From Acidobacteriota bacterium (GTDB lineage Bacteria; Acidobacteriota; Blastocatellia; Pyrinomonadales; Pyrinomonadaceae), in assembly GCA_029862725.1 (NCBI GenBank), contig JAOTWT010000089.1, positions 1 through 9,201 of the forward strand: a stretch of DNA of 9,201 nt. Reading direction: 5' to 3'. The position numbers and the translations under genes were made by a program. The notes below the pieces were generated by a model. It was given only the letters and a program-made list of their open reading frames with translations. It was not told where the DNA came from and made no database searches. Shown piece after piece: positions 1 through 6,192 of the stretch (its first letter is position 1; each line of letters starts with the position of its first letter).

Positions 1-52
1 CGCTTTCCGAATCACAACTAGGGATTTTATTAAGCTTGGAGGGTTTACTTTG

Positions 53-1294
53 ATGAGAACTTTTTTCAGAGTCGCGGTTCTTGGACTACTTTTTTTCGCG
101 GTCGTCGCCATTTCTAACCAGACAGCGGTGGCTCAGACAGATACAAAAGCGGATTTGTACGAGAAATTCACCGCCAATTACAATGGCGATCTTGAACAGC
201 AAAAAATTGCTGTTACGGCCGGTAAAGAATTCATACGTCTGTATGAAAACAGTGCTGATGACAAGCCGATTATCGATTATCTAAAGGGCGCCATTCCGTC
301 GATCGAAGCGTCAATCAAGGCCGAAGAGACTCGCCTGAAAGAGGAAGAGAAACGGAAAGCGTTAGCGGCTGAAAGAGCAAAGCTGTTTTCCGCTTTTGAT
401 GCAGCCTACAAAAAACAGGACTGGAACACATTTTTCGCGACCGGCGAAAAGATTGTGGAGGGCCAGCCCGATTTTTACGACGTCGACATCGTCATGGCAT
501 CCCAGGGGCTAGAGCAGGCGGAGAAAAATAACAATACGTTTAACGACGTTACAGTAAGACGTGCGATCAATGCGATCGCGAAGCTTAAGTCCGGTGCCGA
601 ACCAAAGACTCCAACTTGCGGCGGCAGCTACTACGTTTATAAGTCGGAGGAGTATCCGAAATGCGTCCCGAACGCCCTCGGTTGGATGAACTACACGGTC
701 GGTTACATCAAGTTCTACCGGCAGCAAAAAGAGGACGAGGCCATTCCATACTTGTTCGAAGCGACCAAGGCAGATTCCGGCTCCAGCGAGGCACCGCAGC
801 CGTTTCGTGCTATAGCTTCATGGTATGTCAAGAAAGCTGCTTCGCTGATCGAAAAACGAAACATGATTCTTGAAGAACGAAATACGGAGACCAAGCTCAC
901 TGAGCCAGACGCGGAGAAAATCAAAGGCTTCGACAAGCGGATAGATGAAATTATCGCACTCGAACGTGGATATGCCGATCGAGCTATTGACGCTTATTCG
1001 CGGGCTTACAGCCTGATACCGGTCAGCGACCGTAGTAAGGAATACGCGTCGGGTATATTTGGCAAGCTGCAGCAACTGTATAAGCTCCGGTATTACGAAA
1101 AACCGGAAATGCAAACCGACACGCAGATCAATATGAACATGTCGATGATCAAAGCAAAGACGATGCCGGATCCGAATACGGACGTGCAGCCTGTTTTCGA
1201 AGTAAAGCCGGATGTTGAAGCGAGTCCGGATGTGACGAAAACGACTACGGGCACTTCCCGGAGCCGTACCGTCTCGAGCAGAACGTCGAATTAG
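53..1294 (+). CDS. Secreted helical-repeat protein of unknown function
   Basis: I do not recognise the family. Numbered from the ATG at 53 (413 aa), residues 1-27 form a clear Sec signal peptide: Arg near the start, a hydrophobic core at about 8-20, and an A-V-A/Q cleavage site after residue 27. The mature protein is therefore probably periplasmic or exported. Residues 85-112 are a Glu/Lys/Arg/Ala-rich stretch likely to form a coiled coil. Segments at about 210-265 and 305-345 have the small/aromatic helix-pair pattern of TPR-like repeats. Cys189 and Cys204 are the only cysteines of the mature part and could form a disulfide. The tail (about 370-413) is Pro/Asp/Val and then Thr/Ser/Arg rich, so probably disordered. 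GGAGG at 38-42 suits the ATG at 53; a TTG at 50 would add one residue. The gene is monocistronic if the terminator downstream works. Secretion is well supported; the TPR-like assignment is tentative. Confidence 0.85.
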   Translation: MRTFFRVAVLGLLFFAVVAISNQTAVAQTDTKADLYEKFTANYNGDLEQQKIAVTAGKEFIRLYENSADDKPIIDYLKGAIPSIEASIKAEETRLKEEEKRKALAAERAKLFSAFDAAYKKQDWNTFFATGEKIVEGQPDFYDVDIVMASQGLEQAEKNNNTFNDVTVRRAINAIAKLKSGAEPKTPTCGGSYYVYKSEEYPKCVPNALGWMNYTVGYIKFYRQQKEDEAIPYLFEATKADSGSSEAPQPFRAIASWYVKKAASLIEKRNMILEERNTETKLTEPDAEKIKGFDKRIDEIIALERGYADRAIDAYSRAYSLIPVSDRSKEYASGIFGKLQQLYKLRYYEKPEMQTDTQINMNMSMIKAKTMPDPNTDVQPVFEVKPDVEASPDVTKTTTGTSRSRTVSSRTSN

Positions 1295-1324
1295 TTCCAG
1301 CTCTATCAAAATCCCTCTAACTTG

Positions 1325-1358
1325 GAAGTCAGTCGCCCGGCGTCTGACTTCTTTTTTT
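1325..1358 (+). terminator. Rho-independent terminator after the secreted-protein gene
   Basis: A perfect 8-bp stem (GAAGTCAG at 1325-1332 with CTGACTTC at 1344-1351) encloses an 11-nt loop that can add three more pairs (CGC/GCG). Seven T residues follow directly at 1352-1358. It lies 30 nt after the stop codon of the preceding gene and 25 nt before rnc, so it separates the two transcription units. Confidence 0.85.
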
Positions 1359-1371
1359 GACCCCTTTTAGC

Positions 1372-1377
1372 TAAACT
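1372..1377 (+). promoter_or_regulatory. Possible -10 element of a leaderless rnc promoter
   Basis: TAAACT matches the -10 consensus at four of six positions and ends 6 nt before the rnc ATG at 1384. A transcript starting at the usual distance would begin at or next to the start codon. No Shine-Dalgarno sequence is visible upstream of rnc, and the terminator leaves only 25 nt. No good -35 box is present; TTCTTT at 1349-1354 has the right spacing but lies in the terminator. Weak evidence. Confidence 0.25.
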
Positions 1378-1383
1378 CTCAGA

Positions 1384-2106
1384 ATGCCTCAACCATTGTC
1401 CGGGCTGGAAAAAAACATTGGTTACACTTTCGCGAACCATCGGTTGCTTGAGCGCGCGATGACCCATAGATCGTGGGCATTTGAGAACACCGAAGGCGCT
1501 ACCGGCCTGAACGTGAGGACGATCGAGAATGAAACGTTGGAATTCGTAGGGGATTCGGTAGTCGGTTTGGCGGTCGCGGAAGAGCTGTTCCGGCAGAACG
1601 AAACCGTCAGCGAAGGCGACCTGACTTTGATGAAACACCGCCTGGTCAGCACCGAAACCCTGGCTAATCGGGCAAGGGATATCGAATTAGGAAGTTTTCT
1701 GCGAGTCGGAATAGGGGAAGAAAAAACCGGCGGCCGGAGGAAACAGGCACTGCTGGCGAATGCCTTCGAGGCACTTATCGCAGCCGTATTCTTTGATGGC
1801 GGCTATGTGGCGGCGAGGACGGTGGTCAAACGCCTTTTCGCGGAAGAATTCAGATCGGTAACAGCAGAAGCATCGGTCGACTACAAAACCCTGCTCCAGG
1901 AAACGCTTCAGGCTGATAAGCGTCCGGCGCCCGTGTATAATCTTTTGAACTCGGAGGGACCATCACACAAACGTGTTTTCACGGTTGAAGCGGACTGGCA
2001 CGAGGGCAAGACGACAGGTACCGGGACATCGATAAAGGCCGCTGAAATGGAAGCTGCCAGCAAGGCTCTGGACAAACTGGGCATAATCTCAAACCAAAAA
2101 AGATAG
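1384..2106 (+). CDS. rnc: Ribonuclease III
   Basis: Double-strand-specific endoribonuclease that matures rRNA precursors and processes structured mRNAs in the cytoplasm as a homodimer. The 240-aa length is normal. The N-terminal catalytic domain (about 5-155) carries the family signature at residues 50-58, E-T-L-E-F-V-G-D-S, which supplies the metal-binding acidic residues Glu53 and Asp57. A second catalytic segment lies at about 123-139 (ANAFEALIAAVFFDGG), with Glu129 as the catalytic glutamate; the position that is Asp in the E. coli enzyme is Asn126 here. Residues 166-233 are the double-stranded RNA-binding domain, ending in the Ala-rich helix expected of that fold. The ATG at 1384 gives the normal N-terminus, although no Shine-Dalgarno is visible. 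It is followed after 16 nt by lepB; the two genes are also linked in E. coli, but there lepB comes first. Confidence 0.97.
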   Translation: MPQPLSGLEKNIGYTFANHRLLERAMTHRSWAFENTEGATGLNVRTIENETLEFVGDSVVGLAVAEELFRQNETVSEGDLTLMKHRLVSTETLANRARDIELGSFLRVGIGEEKTGGRRKQALLANAFEALIAAVFFDGGYVAARTVVKRLFAEEFRSVTAEASVDYKTLLQETLQADKRPAPVYNLLNSEGPSHKRVFTVEADWHEGKTTGTGTSIKAAEMEAASKALDKLGIISNQKR

Positions 2107-2122
2107 GCACCGTATTAATCGT

Positions 2123-2977
2123 ATGAGTAAGAAGGAAGTATTAAAGCCGGAGATCAAAACTTCAAAGATCGAACCTCCGAAAAGCGTTTTTCTGGAGTAT
2201 TTCGAGTCATTCACCGTGACTCTGATAATGGCGCTTTTCGGAATGACCTTTGTGATTCAGGCTGTCACGGTTCCAACCGGCTCTATGCAAAACACAATTC
2301 TCGTGGGTGATTACCTGCTGGTCAACAAATTCGTCTTTAATGCCGGTGGAAACCCCCTGCCCTTCCTCCCGCAAAGAGAAATCGAAAGGGGCGATATCAT
2401 CGTTTTTAAATACCCGGGCAACAAGCTCCATCCCGAAGCAGACGCGATGCGTAACCCGCCGATCATCCCCTACAAGATCAACTATGTTAAGCGCGTGATC
2501 GGGCTGCCCGGAGAAACCGTCGAGTTCAAGGAAAATAATGTCTATATCAACGGCAAGCTGCTCCCCGAGCACAGAATTGAAGGCGACTCGCCAAACGGCA
2601 ACAGCGAACTGGCCTCCCTCTCGGCACTCAAGACGCGCGAATTCGAGGAACATCAACCTGGCGAAAGTAAATACAGGGTATATTATTCAAGAAGAACGAT
2701 CGACGCCGTCGACGCAGGCCAGGATGTCGTTCGTACCAACTTCGAATACGGTGTCGCGGGTAAGCGGATGGTCGTTCCGCCCAATAGTTTTTTCGTGATG
2801 GGTGACAGCCGCGATAACAGTGAGGACAGCCGAGTCTGGGGCTTCGTACCCCGCGAGCTGATAGTCGGGCGGGCGATGTTTGTTTACTGGTCATGCGACC
2901 GGTACGCCAGCCAGGGGGACTTTTTTGGTTGTATAACGAATCCGCGACTCGACCGGATCGGAACATTGATCAAATAA
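2123..2977 (+). CDS. lepB: Signal peptidase I
   Basis: Membrane-bound Ser/Lys protease that removes signal peptides from exported proteins, presumably including the two secreted proteins of this window. In the 284-aa product, a short cytoplasmic N-terminus precedes one membrane span (about 28-49). Box B follows with catalytic Ser54 in the P-T-G-S-M motif. The R-G-D-I-I-V-F-K segment is at about 89-96. The general base is Lys123 in Y-V-K-R-V-I-G-L-P-G (121-130). The conserved G-D-S-R-D-N-S-x-D-S-R box is at 227-237. Residues of about 149-215 form the variable insertion seen in many Gram-negative LepB proteins. All key residues are present. It lies 16 nt after rnc and 10 nt before psuG, which suggests one transcript; no strong ribosome-binding site is seen. 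Confidence 0.97.
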   Translation: MSKKEVLKPEIKTSKIEPPKSVFLEYFESFTVTLIMALFGMTFVIQAVTVPTGSMQNTILVGDYLLVNKFVFNAGGNPLPFLPQREIERGDIIVFKYPGNKLHPEADAMRNPPIIPYKINYVKRVIGLPGETVEFKENNVYINGKLLPEHRIEGDSPNGNSELASLSALKTREFEEHQPGESKYRVYYSRRTIDAVDAGQDVVRTNFEYGVAGKRMVVPPNSFFVMGDSRDNSEDSRVWGFVPRELIVGRAMFVYWSCDRYASQGDFFGCITNPRLDRIGTLIK

Positions 2978-2987
2978 CGGCCCGCCA

Positions 2988-3887
2988 ATGAATTTTAGAT
3001 ACAATCCCGAAACTGCAGACGCGATTGAACGCGGCCTGCCGCTCGTGGCGCTCGAATCCACAGTTATTGCGCACGGTCTCCCTTTTCCGCGGAACCTCGA
3101 AACAGCACGGGCGATTGAGATCGCGGTGCGGGCGGAAGGCGCCGTGCCCGCGACGATTGCTGTGATCGACGGGCATCCCTCGATCGGACTGACCGATGAA
3201 GAATTAGAGTATCTTGCGGGGCCGCGGGAAGTAGCAAAAATCTCGATCAGGGATTTGCCGCTTTCGCTGTCAAGCGGCTCCGCCGGTGCGACGACAGTCG
3301 CTTCGACAATGTTTTTAGCCCATCGTGTGGGAATCAACGTTTTCGCGACGGGCGGGATCGGCGGCGTCCACAGGGGCGATGCAATGGATATATCGGCCGA
3401 TCTTCCGGTCCTTGCATCAACTCCAATGATCACGGTTTGCGCCGGGGCCAAGGTGGTCCTGGACCTCCCGAAAACCCGGGAGTGGCTTGAGACACACGGC
3501 GTTTGCGTGCTTGGCTGGAAAACCGACGAATTTCCGGCGTTTTACGCGAGAACAAGCGGATTAAAGGTGGATGGACGTGTCGAAAGCGTAAAAGAAGTAA
3601 TCGAGATCGCAAGGTCTCGGGACACCCTGGGGATGGAATCGGCACTACTGGTGACCGCCCCGGTGCCGGAATCCGAGGAGATTGAAGCGGACCTGCTCGA
3701 GGAAGTATTGGAGACTTCCCTTTCGGAGTCGGTGGAGCAGGGGATCAGCGGTAAAGAAGCAACACCGTTCCTGCTTTCAAAACTGTCGGAGCTGACCGAG
3801 GGGAAGACCATCGATTGCAATGTCGCCCTGCTTCTCAACAACGCTCGTATCGCTTCGAAGATCGCCGTCGGACTGGGAGGAAAATAG
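2988..3887 (+). CDS. psuG: Pseudouridine-5'-phosphate glycosidase
   Basis: Cleaves the C-C glycosidic bond of pseudouridine 5'-phosphate to uracil and ribose 5-phosphate, the second step of pseudouridine degradation. The 299-aa product has the family hallmarks: A-L-E-S-T-V-I-A-H-G at 21-30, the G-S-A-G-A-T-T-V-A-S-T segment at 97-107, and F-A-T-G-G-I-G-G-V-H-R-G at 119-130 followed by D-I-S-A-D-L. By position, Glu23, Lys84, Asp134, Lys155 (the Schiff-base lysine, in C-A-G-A-K) and Asn284 correspond to the active-site residues known from E. coli PsuG. It is the third gene of the rnc-lepB cluster. The usual partner kinase psuK is not in this window. The 3' end overlaps, on the other strand, the end of a secreted-protein gene. 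Confidence 0.95.
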   Translation: MNFRYNPETADAIERGLPLVALESTVIAHGLPFPRNLETARAIEIAVRAEGAVPATIAVIDGHPSIGLTDEELEYLAGPREVAKISIRDLPLSLSSGSAGATTVASTMFLAHRVGINVFATGGIGGVHRGDAMDISADLPVLASTPMITVCAGAKVVLDLPKTREWLETHGVCVLGWKTDEFPAFYARTSGLKVDGRVESVKEVIEIARSRDTLGMESALLVTAPVPESEEIEADLLEEVLETSLSESVEQGISGKEATPFLLSKLSELTEGKTIDCNVALLLNNARIASKIAVGLGGK

Positions 3888-4466
3888 GCCGGTCGGGAGC
3901 GGATTTGGAATCGACAAATCGATATCGACCGGCACCACGCGCTTAAAGCGAAAACCAAATCTGCGGAATTTTCCAAACACAAAAATTCGGCCTTTTACGC
4001 GCCATTCGGTCTCGCGTTTTTTGAGCTCAGATAACGCGCCTTTCAACGCCTGTCCACCCGATACCCTGATCTCGATCGGCTTTGGCAAATCGAGTGAAAC
4101 GCCATTTTGGAACTCGAATCCCTCGTTGAATTCTTTGATCTCGATCCTTATACCGTTGAGTTCGAAGTCCCGGAATGCGATAAAATCGACGTTACCGCTT
4201 TGTCCCGACACAACGAGCGAGGATTCAAGTTCAAAGGAGAATCCGCTGAGCGAAATAGACACCGGTCGCGGATGGTCAAAATTGACATCCACCTCGACGC
4301 TTGCCCCGGGATTCGATCCATTTACCGATACTTCAGTCCGTTTGACCTTGTAGCCGCGAATCTTCCCCGGGAGTTCCTGCGCCCGAATTTCAGCGCCATT
4401 TGAGGCCAAAATCACAATACCGGCCGACAAAACAAGCGCAACGAGAAAACTATGACGATTTCGCAC
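3777..4466 (-). CDS. Secreted LEA-type-2/WHy-like beta-rich protein
   Basis: Read from the GTG at 4466 (229 aa), the protein begins with a clear signal peptide: basic M-R-N-R-H, a hydrophobic stretch at 7-22, and a probable cleavage near A-E-I-R-A/Q at 29. The mature part alternates hydrophobic and polar residues as in a beta sandwich. The segment at about 125-186 (K-P-I-E-I-R-V pattern, then W-R-V-K-G-R-I and F-R-F-K-R-V-V-P-V-D) resembles LEA14/WHy domains. That family call is by eye. A second GTG at 4478 would add four residues. I prefer 4466 because GGTGAG lies about 7 nt upstream and it leaves a normal signal peptide; an ATG at 4616 would place a 50-residue basic extension inside nusB. 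The gene overlaps the nusB 3' end by 17 nt, suggesting coupling. Residues 194-229 are encoded antisense to psuG and look unrelated to the fold. Confidence 0.7.
   Translation of the reverse strand: MRNRHSFLVALVLSAGIVILASNGAEIRAQELPGKIRGYKVKRTEVSVNGSNPGASVEVDVNFDHPRPVSISLSGFSFELESSLVVSGQSGNVDFIAFRDFELNGIRIEIKEFNEGFEFQNGVSLDLPKPIEIRVSGGQALKGALSELKKRETEWRVKGRIFVFGKFRRFGFRFKRVVPVDIDLSIPNPLPTGLFSSQSDGDLRSDTSVVEKQGDIAIDGLPLGQLRQF
3888..3933. repeat. Inverted repeat just after the psuG stop
   Basis: GCCGGTCG at 3888-3895 and CGACCGGC at 3926-3933 are perfect 8-nt inverted arms around a 30-nt spacer. The end of that spacer joins the right arm to make a second palindrome, TCGATATCGA (3919-3928). It begins one base after the psuG stop codon. 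No T tract follows on the plus strand; in the leftward direction it is followed by TATTTT. It lies inside the C-terminal coding part of the opposing gene, so it may be a weak bidirectional terminator or chance. Confidence 0.35.
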
Positions 4467-4932
4467 GCGACTTCTCACCGGGGTCAGTTTTTTTTTCGGA
4501 TTTGTCTTCTTCAGGAGGGTTCTCTTTGAGGTCTTTTTTAATGGCGTCAAGGATGCCGTTGATGAATTGTGTTGCTTCGAAAGTTGAAAACCTGCGGGCG
4601 ATCTCCAAGGCCTCATTGATGATCACCGTATGCGGTGTTTCTTCGAAAAGAAACTCGTTTACGGCGAGCCTCAGAATATTCCGGTCGACGATTGCCATCC
4701 GTTCAATACGCCAGTGTTCGGCCCTCGTCTTGATCGTCCTGTCGATATCCTTGACACGGCTAAGCGTCCCGATTGCGAGATTGTTGGCAAAATCACGAGT
4801 CGCCTGGTCGGCGTCGTAGTCGCTCAATTCGTCCCAGAAATCACGGGTCAGCGCTGCCCGGGTCGGGTCCGCAACATCGGCGGCAAACAGCATTTGTAAC
4901 GCGCACTCACGTGCCTTGCGCCTCGCTCCCAT
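4450..4932 (-). CDS. nusB: Transcription antitermination factor NusB
   Basis: All-helical RNA-binding protein that, with NusE (ribosomal protein S10), binds boxA RNA and supports antitermination of rRNA operons. The family pattern is clear: an Arg-rich start with R-x-x-A-R-x-x-A-L-Q-M-L-F at 5-16, then W-x-x-x-R-M-x-x-V-D-R-x-I-L-R-L-A at 74-90, I-N-E-A-L-E-I-A-R-R-F-S at 105-116, and F-I-N-G-I-L-D-A-I at 123-131. The core ends near residue 135. A 25-residue charged Lys/Glu/Asp tail follows, encoded around a run of nine A residues (plus-strand T9 at 4488-4496), making the 160-aa product somewhat longer than typical. It starts 12 nt after the ribH stop, a very common ribH-nusB pairing, and its end overlaps the next gene. 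Confidence 0.95.
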   Translation of the reverse strand: MGARRKARECALQMLFAADVADPTRAALTRDFWDELSDYDADQATRDFANNLAIGTLSRVKDIDRTIKTRAEHWRIERMAIVDRNILRLAVNEFLFEETPHTVIINEALEIARRFSTFEATQFINGILDAIKKDLKENPPEEDKSEKKTDPGEKSRAKSS

Positions 4933-4944
4933 ATCTCTAAATTA

Positions 4945-5457
4945 TCAAACCGCGTGAGGAAACGCCTTGTCAGGCTTTTTCCCCCCGCCAATTGCCTTGA
5001 AAAGATTTACGATTTCGATAGCCGAAGCGGCTGCTTCGGCGCCTTTGTTTCCCGCTTTTACGCCTGCGCGGTTTAGCGCCTGTTCAACCGTATCAGCAGT
5101 GATAACTCCGAATAAAACCGGAACTCCGGTTTCGAGACCCACCCGTGAAATCCCGGACGCGGCCTCCCCTGCAACATAATCAAAATGCGGAGTCTCGCCG
5201 CGGATCACAACGCCGAGACATATTATCGCGTCAACTCCGCCTGTTTCCGCGACCTTTTTTGCCGTCAGGGGAAGTTCGAATGAACCGGGGACCTTAAAGA
5301 TCTCGATGTCCTTTGCTTTCGCGCCGTGTTTCTCAAGCGTCTCAAGGGCACCCATGGTCAATCTTGAAGTCAAAAAGTCGTTCCACGAAGATTCTATAAT
5401 CGCAAATTTAAATCCCCTGGCGTCGAGCTTTCCCTTGATGACTTTTGGTTCCAGCAT
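4945..5457 (-). CDS. ribH: 6,7-dimethyl-8-ribityllumazine synthase
   Basis: Condenses 5-amino-6-ribitylaminouracil with 3,4-dihydroxy-2-butanone 4-phosphate, the penultimate step of riboflavin synthesis. The enzyme usually assembles as pentamers or 60-mer shells. In the 170-aa product, the substrate-stacking aromatic is Trp25 (S-S-W-N), where many homologues have Phe. The P-G-S-F-E-L-P motif lies at 57-63. G-V-V-I-R-G-E-T-P-H-F is at 82-92 and contains the catalytic His91. P-V-L-F-G-V-I-T is at 113-120, and R-A-G-x-K-x-G-N-K-G-x-E-A-A at 130-143 supplies phosphate-binding Arg130. The start is set by GGAG at 5469-5466, 8 nt upstream of the ATG. A promoter-like sequence sits in the 84-nt gap upstream. 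No FMN riboswitch is visible in that gap. Confidence 0.97.
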   Translation of the reverse strand: MLEPKVIKGKLDARGFKFAIIESSWNDFLTSRLTMGALETLEKHGAKAKDIEIFKVPGSFELPLTAKKVAETGGVDAIICLGVVIRGETPHFDYVAGEAASGISRVGLETGVPVLFGVITADTVEQALNRAGVKAGNKGAEAAASAIEIVNLFKAIGGGKKPDKAFPHAV

Positions 5458-5490
5458 TTAAGTTTCTCCGGTCCACAACCGAATCGTTCA

Positions 5491-5519
5491 AGTATAGATA
5501 TGCCTTTCGGAAAACGCAA
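5491..5519 (-). promoter_or_regulatory. Sigma70-like promoter for ribH-nusB
   Basis: Read leftward, TTGCGT (5519-5514) is separated by exactly 17 nt from TATACT (5496-5491), which matches the -10 consensus at five of six positions. Transcription would start near 5484 and give a leader of about 27 nt with the ribH ribosome-binding site in it. This would let ribH, nusB and the secreted-protein gene be expressed apart from the two genes upstream. Confidence 0.5.
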
Positions 5520-5541
5520 TTATTAAACACTCCGAATAGCG

Positions 5542-6192
5542 TCAATTCCCTTCAAAAACCGGAACTGTCTTTTCGAGAAAGGCAGCGGTTCCCCTTCGCA
5601 TGTCTTGCGATTCAAAGAGTTCCGCAAAAAGCGCGGCTTCCATTGCGAGTCCGTCCGTTAGGGTCGACTTTTCTGATTCCCTTACCGCCTTGAGACACGC
5701 CTTAACGGCAAGCGGTGCCATCTCGGAAATGCGAAGGGCCGCCATTTTAGCCTGTTCCATCATTTTGCTCTGTCGATCCAGTCCGTTGATCTCGCCCAAT
5801 TCCAACATCTCCCACGCCGAAAGGACGTTTTTGTCCGGTTCAAATCCCTTAGGTGCGTTCCCCGCAAGGCGACCCGGGCTACCCGAGAGATCAAAGCGGC
5901 ATGATTCCGCCGCAAAACAAAGGTGAGCACCCAGAACGACATCCAGCGCCCAGCCCCCGATCAACCCTTTCGCGCAGGCAACGATCGGTACCGGGTATCC
6001 GCCGATCAGTGTGGAGAAAAGCAGATCGGTCCGGGGCGTATCAACGGGACCCGCGAGTTCGACCACCGCGACGCGCATGGCGGATGCGTTTTGGTGTTTC
6101 TCGAGTTCCGCCAGAAGTATTTCGATGTCGAAGGCATTTATCAAAAGAATGCCTTTAACGATCTCACCGTGCCGCAGATTACAATTGCTCAT
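5542..6192 (-). CDS. Divergent, short crotonase-fold (enoyl-CoA hydratase-like) protein
   Basis: Numbered from the ATG at 6192 (216 aa; crotonases are usually about 255-270). The clearest family region is residues 69-104: P-I-V-A-C-A-K-G-L-I-G-G-W-A-L-D, followed by A-H-L-C-F-A-A-E-S-C-R-F, the second oxyanion-hole helix region. The C-terminal pattern also fits: M-A-P-L-A-V-K-A at 158-165, then E-L-F-E-S-Q-D and G-T-A-A-F-L-E-K at 191-208. The first oxyanion segment, normally F-x-A-G-A-D, is missing: residues 45-60 hold only a short loop. The middle helices that usually carry catalytic glutamates are shortened. The fold is likely, but ordinary hydratase activity is doubtful. The gene overlaps the 3' end of the upstream membrane-protein gene by 14 nt, favouring translational coupling. 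Starting at 6222 would add ten residues that deepen this overlap, so I prefer 6192. Confidence 0.8.
   Translation of the reverse strand: MSNCNLRHGEIVKGILLINAFDIEILLAELEKHQNASAMRVAVVELAGPVDTPRTDLLFSTLIGGYPVPIVACAKGLIGGWALDVVLGAHLCFAAESCRFDLSGSPGRLAGNAPKGFEPDKNVLSAWEMLELGEINGLDRQSKMMEQAKMAALRISEMAPLAVKACLKAVRESEKSTLTDGLAMEAALFAELFESQDMRRGTAAFLEKTVPVFEGN

Noticed and set aside
818..1309. A 163-codon minus-strand open frame opposite the first gene
   Set aside because: It is antisense to a protein with a clear signal peptide, is His/Arg-rich and matches no family; it looks like a shadow frame.
2891..3451. A 186-codon minus-strand open frame opposite psuG
   Set aside because: It mirrors the conserved psuG coding sequence in a high-GC frame, is Ser/Ala/Pro-rich and has no recognisable domain.
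4467..4616. Longer N-terminus of the secreted LEA-like protein from an ATG at 4616
   Set aside because: The extension lies inside nusB and is a Lys/Arg-rich non-domain stretch that would bury the signal peptide.
5458..5541. FMN riboswitch upstream of ribH
   Set aside because: The gap is only 84 nt and contains a plausible promoter. None of the conserved FMN-aptamer motifs is visible.
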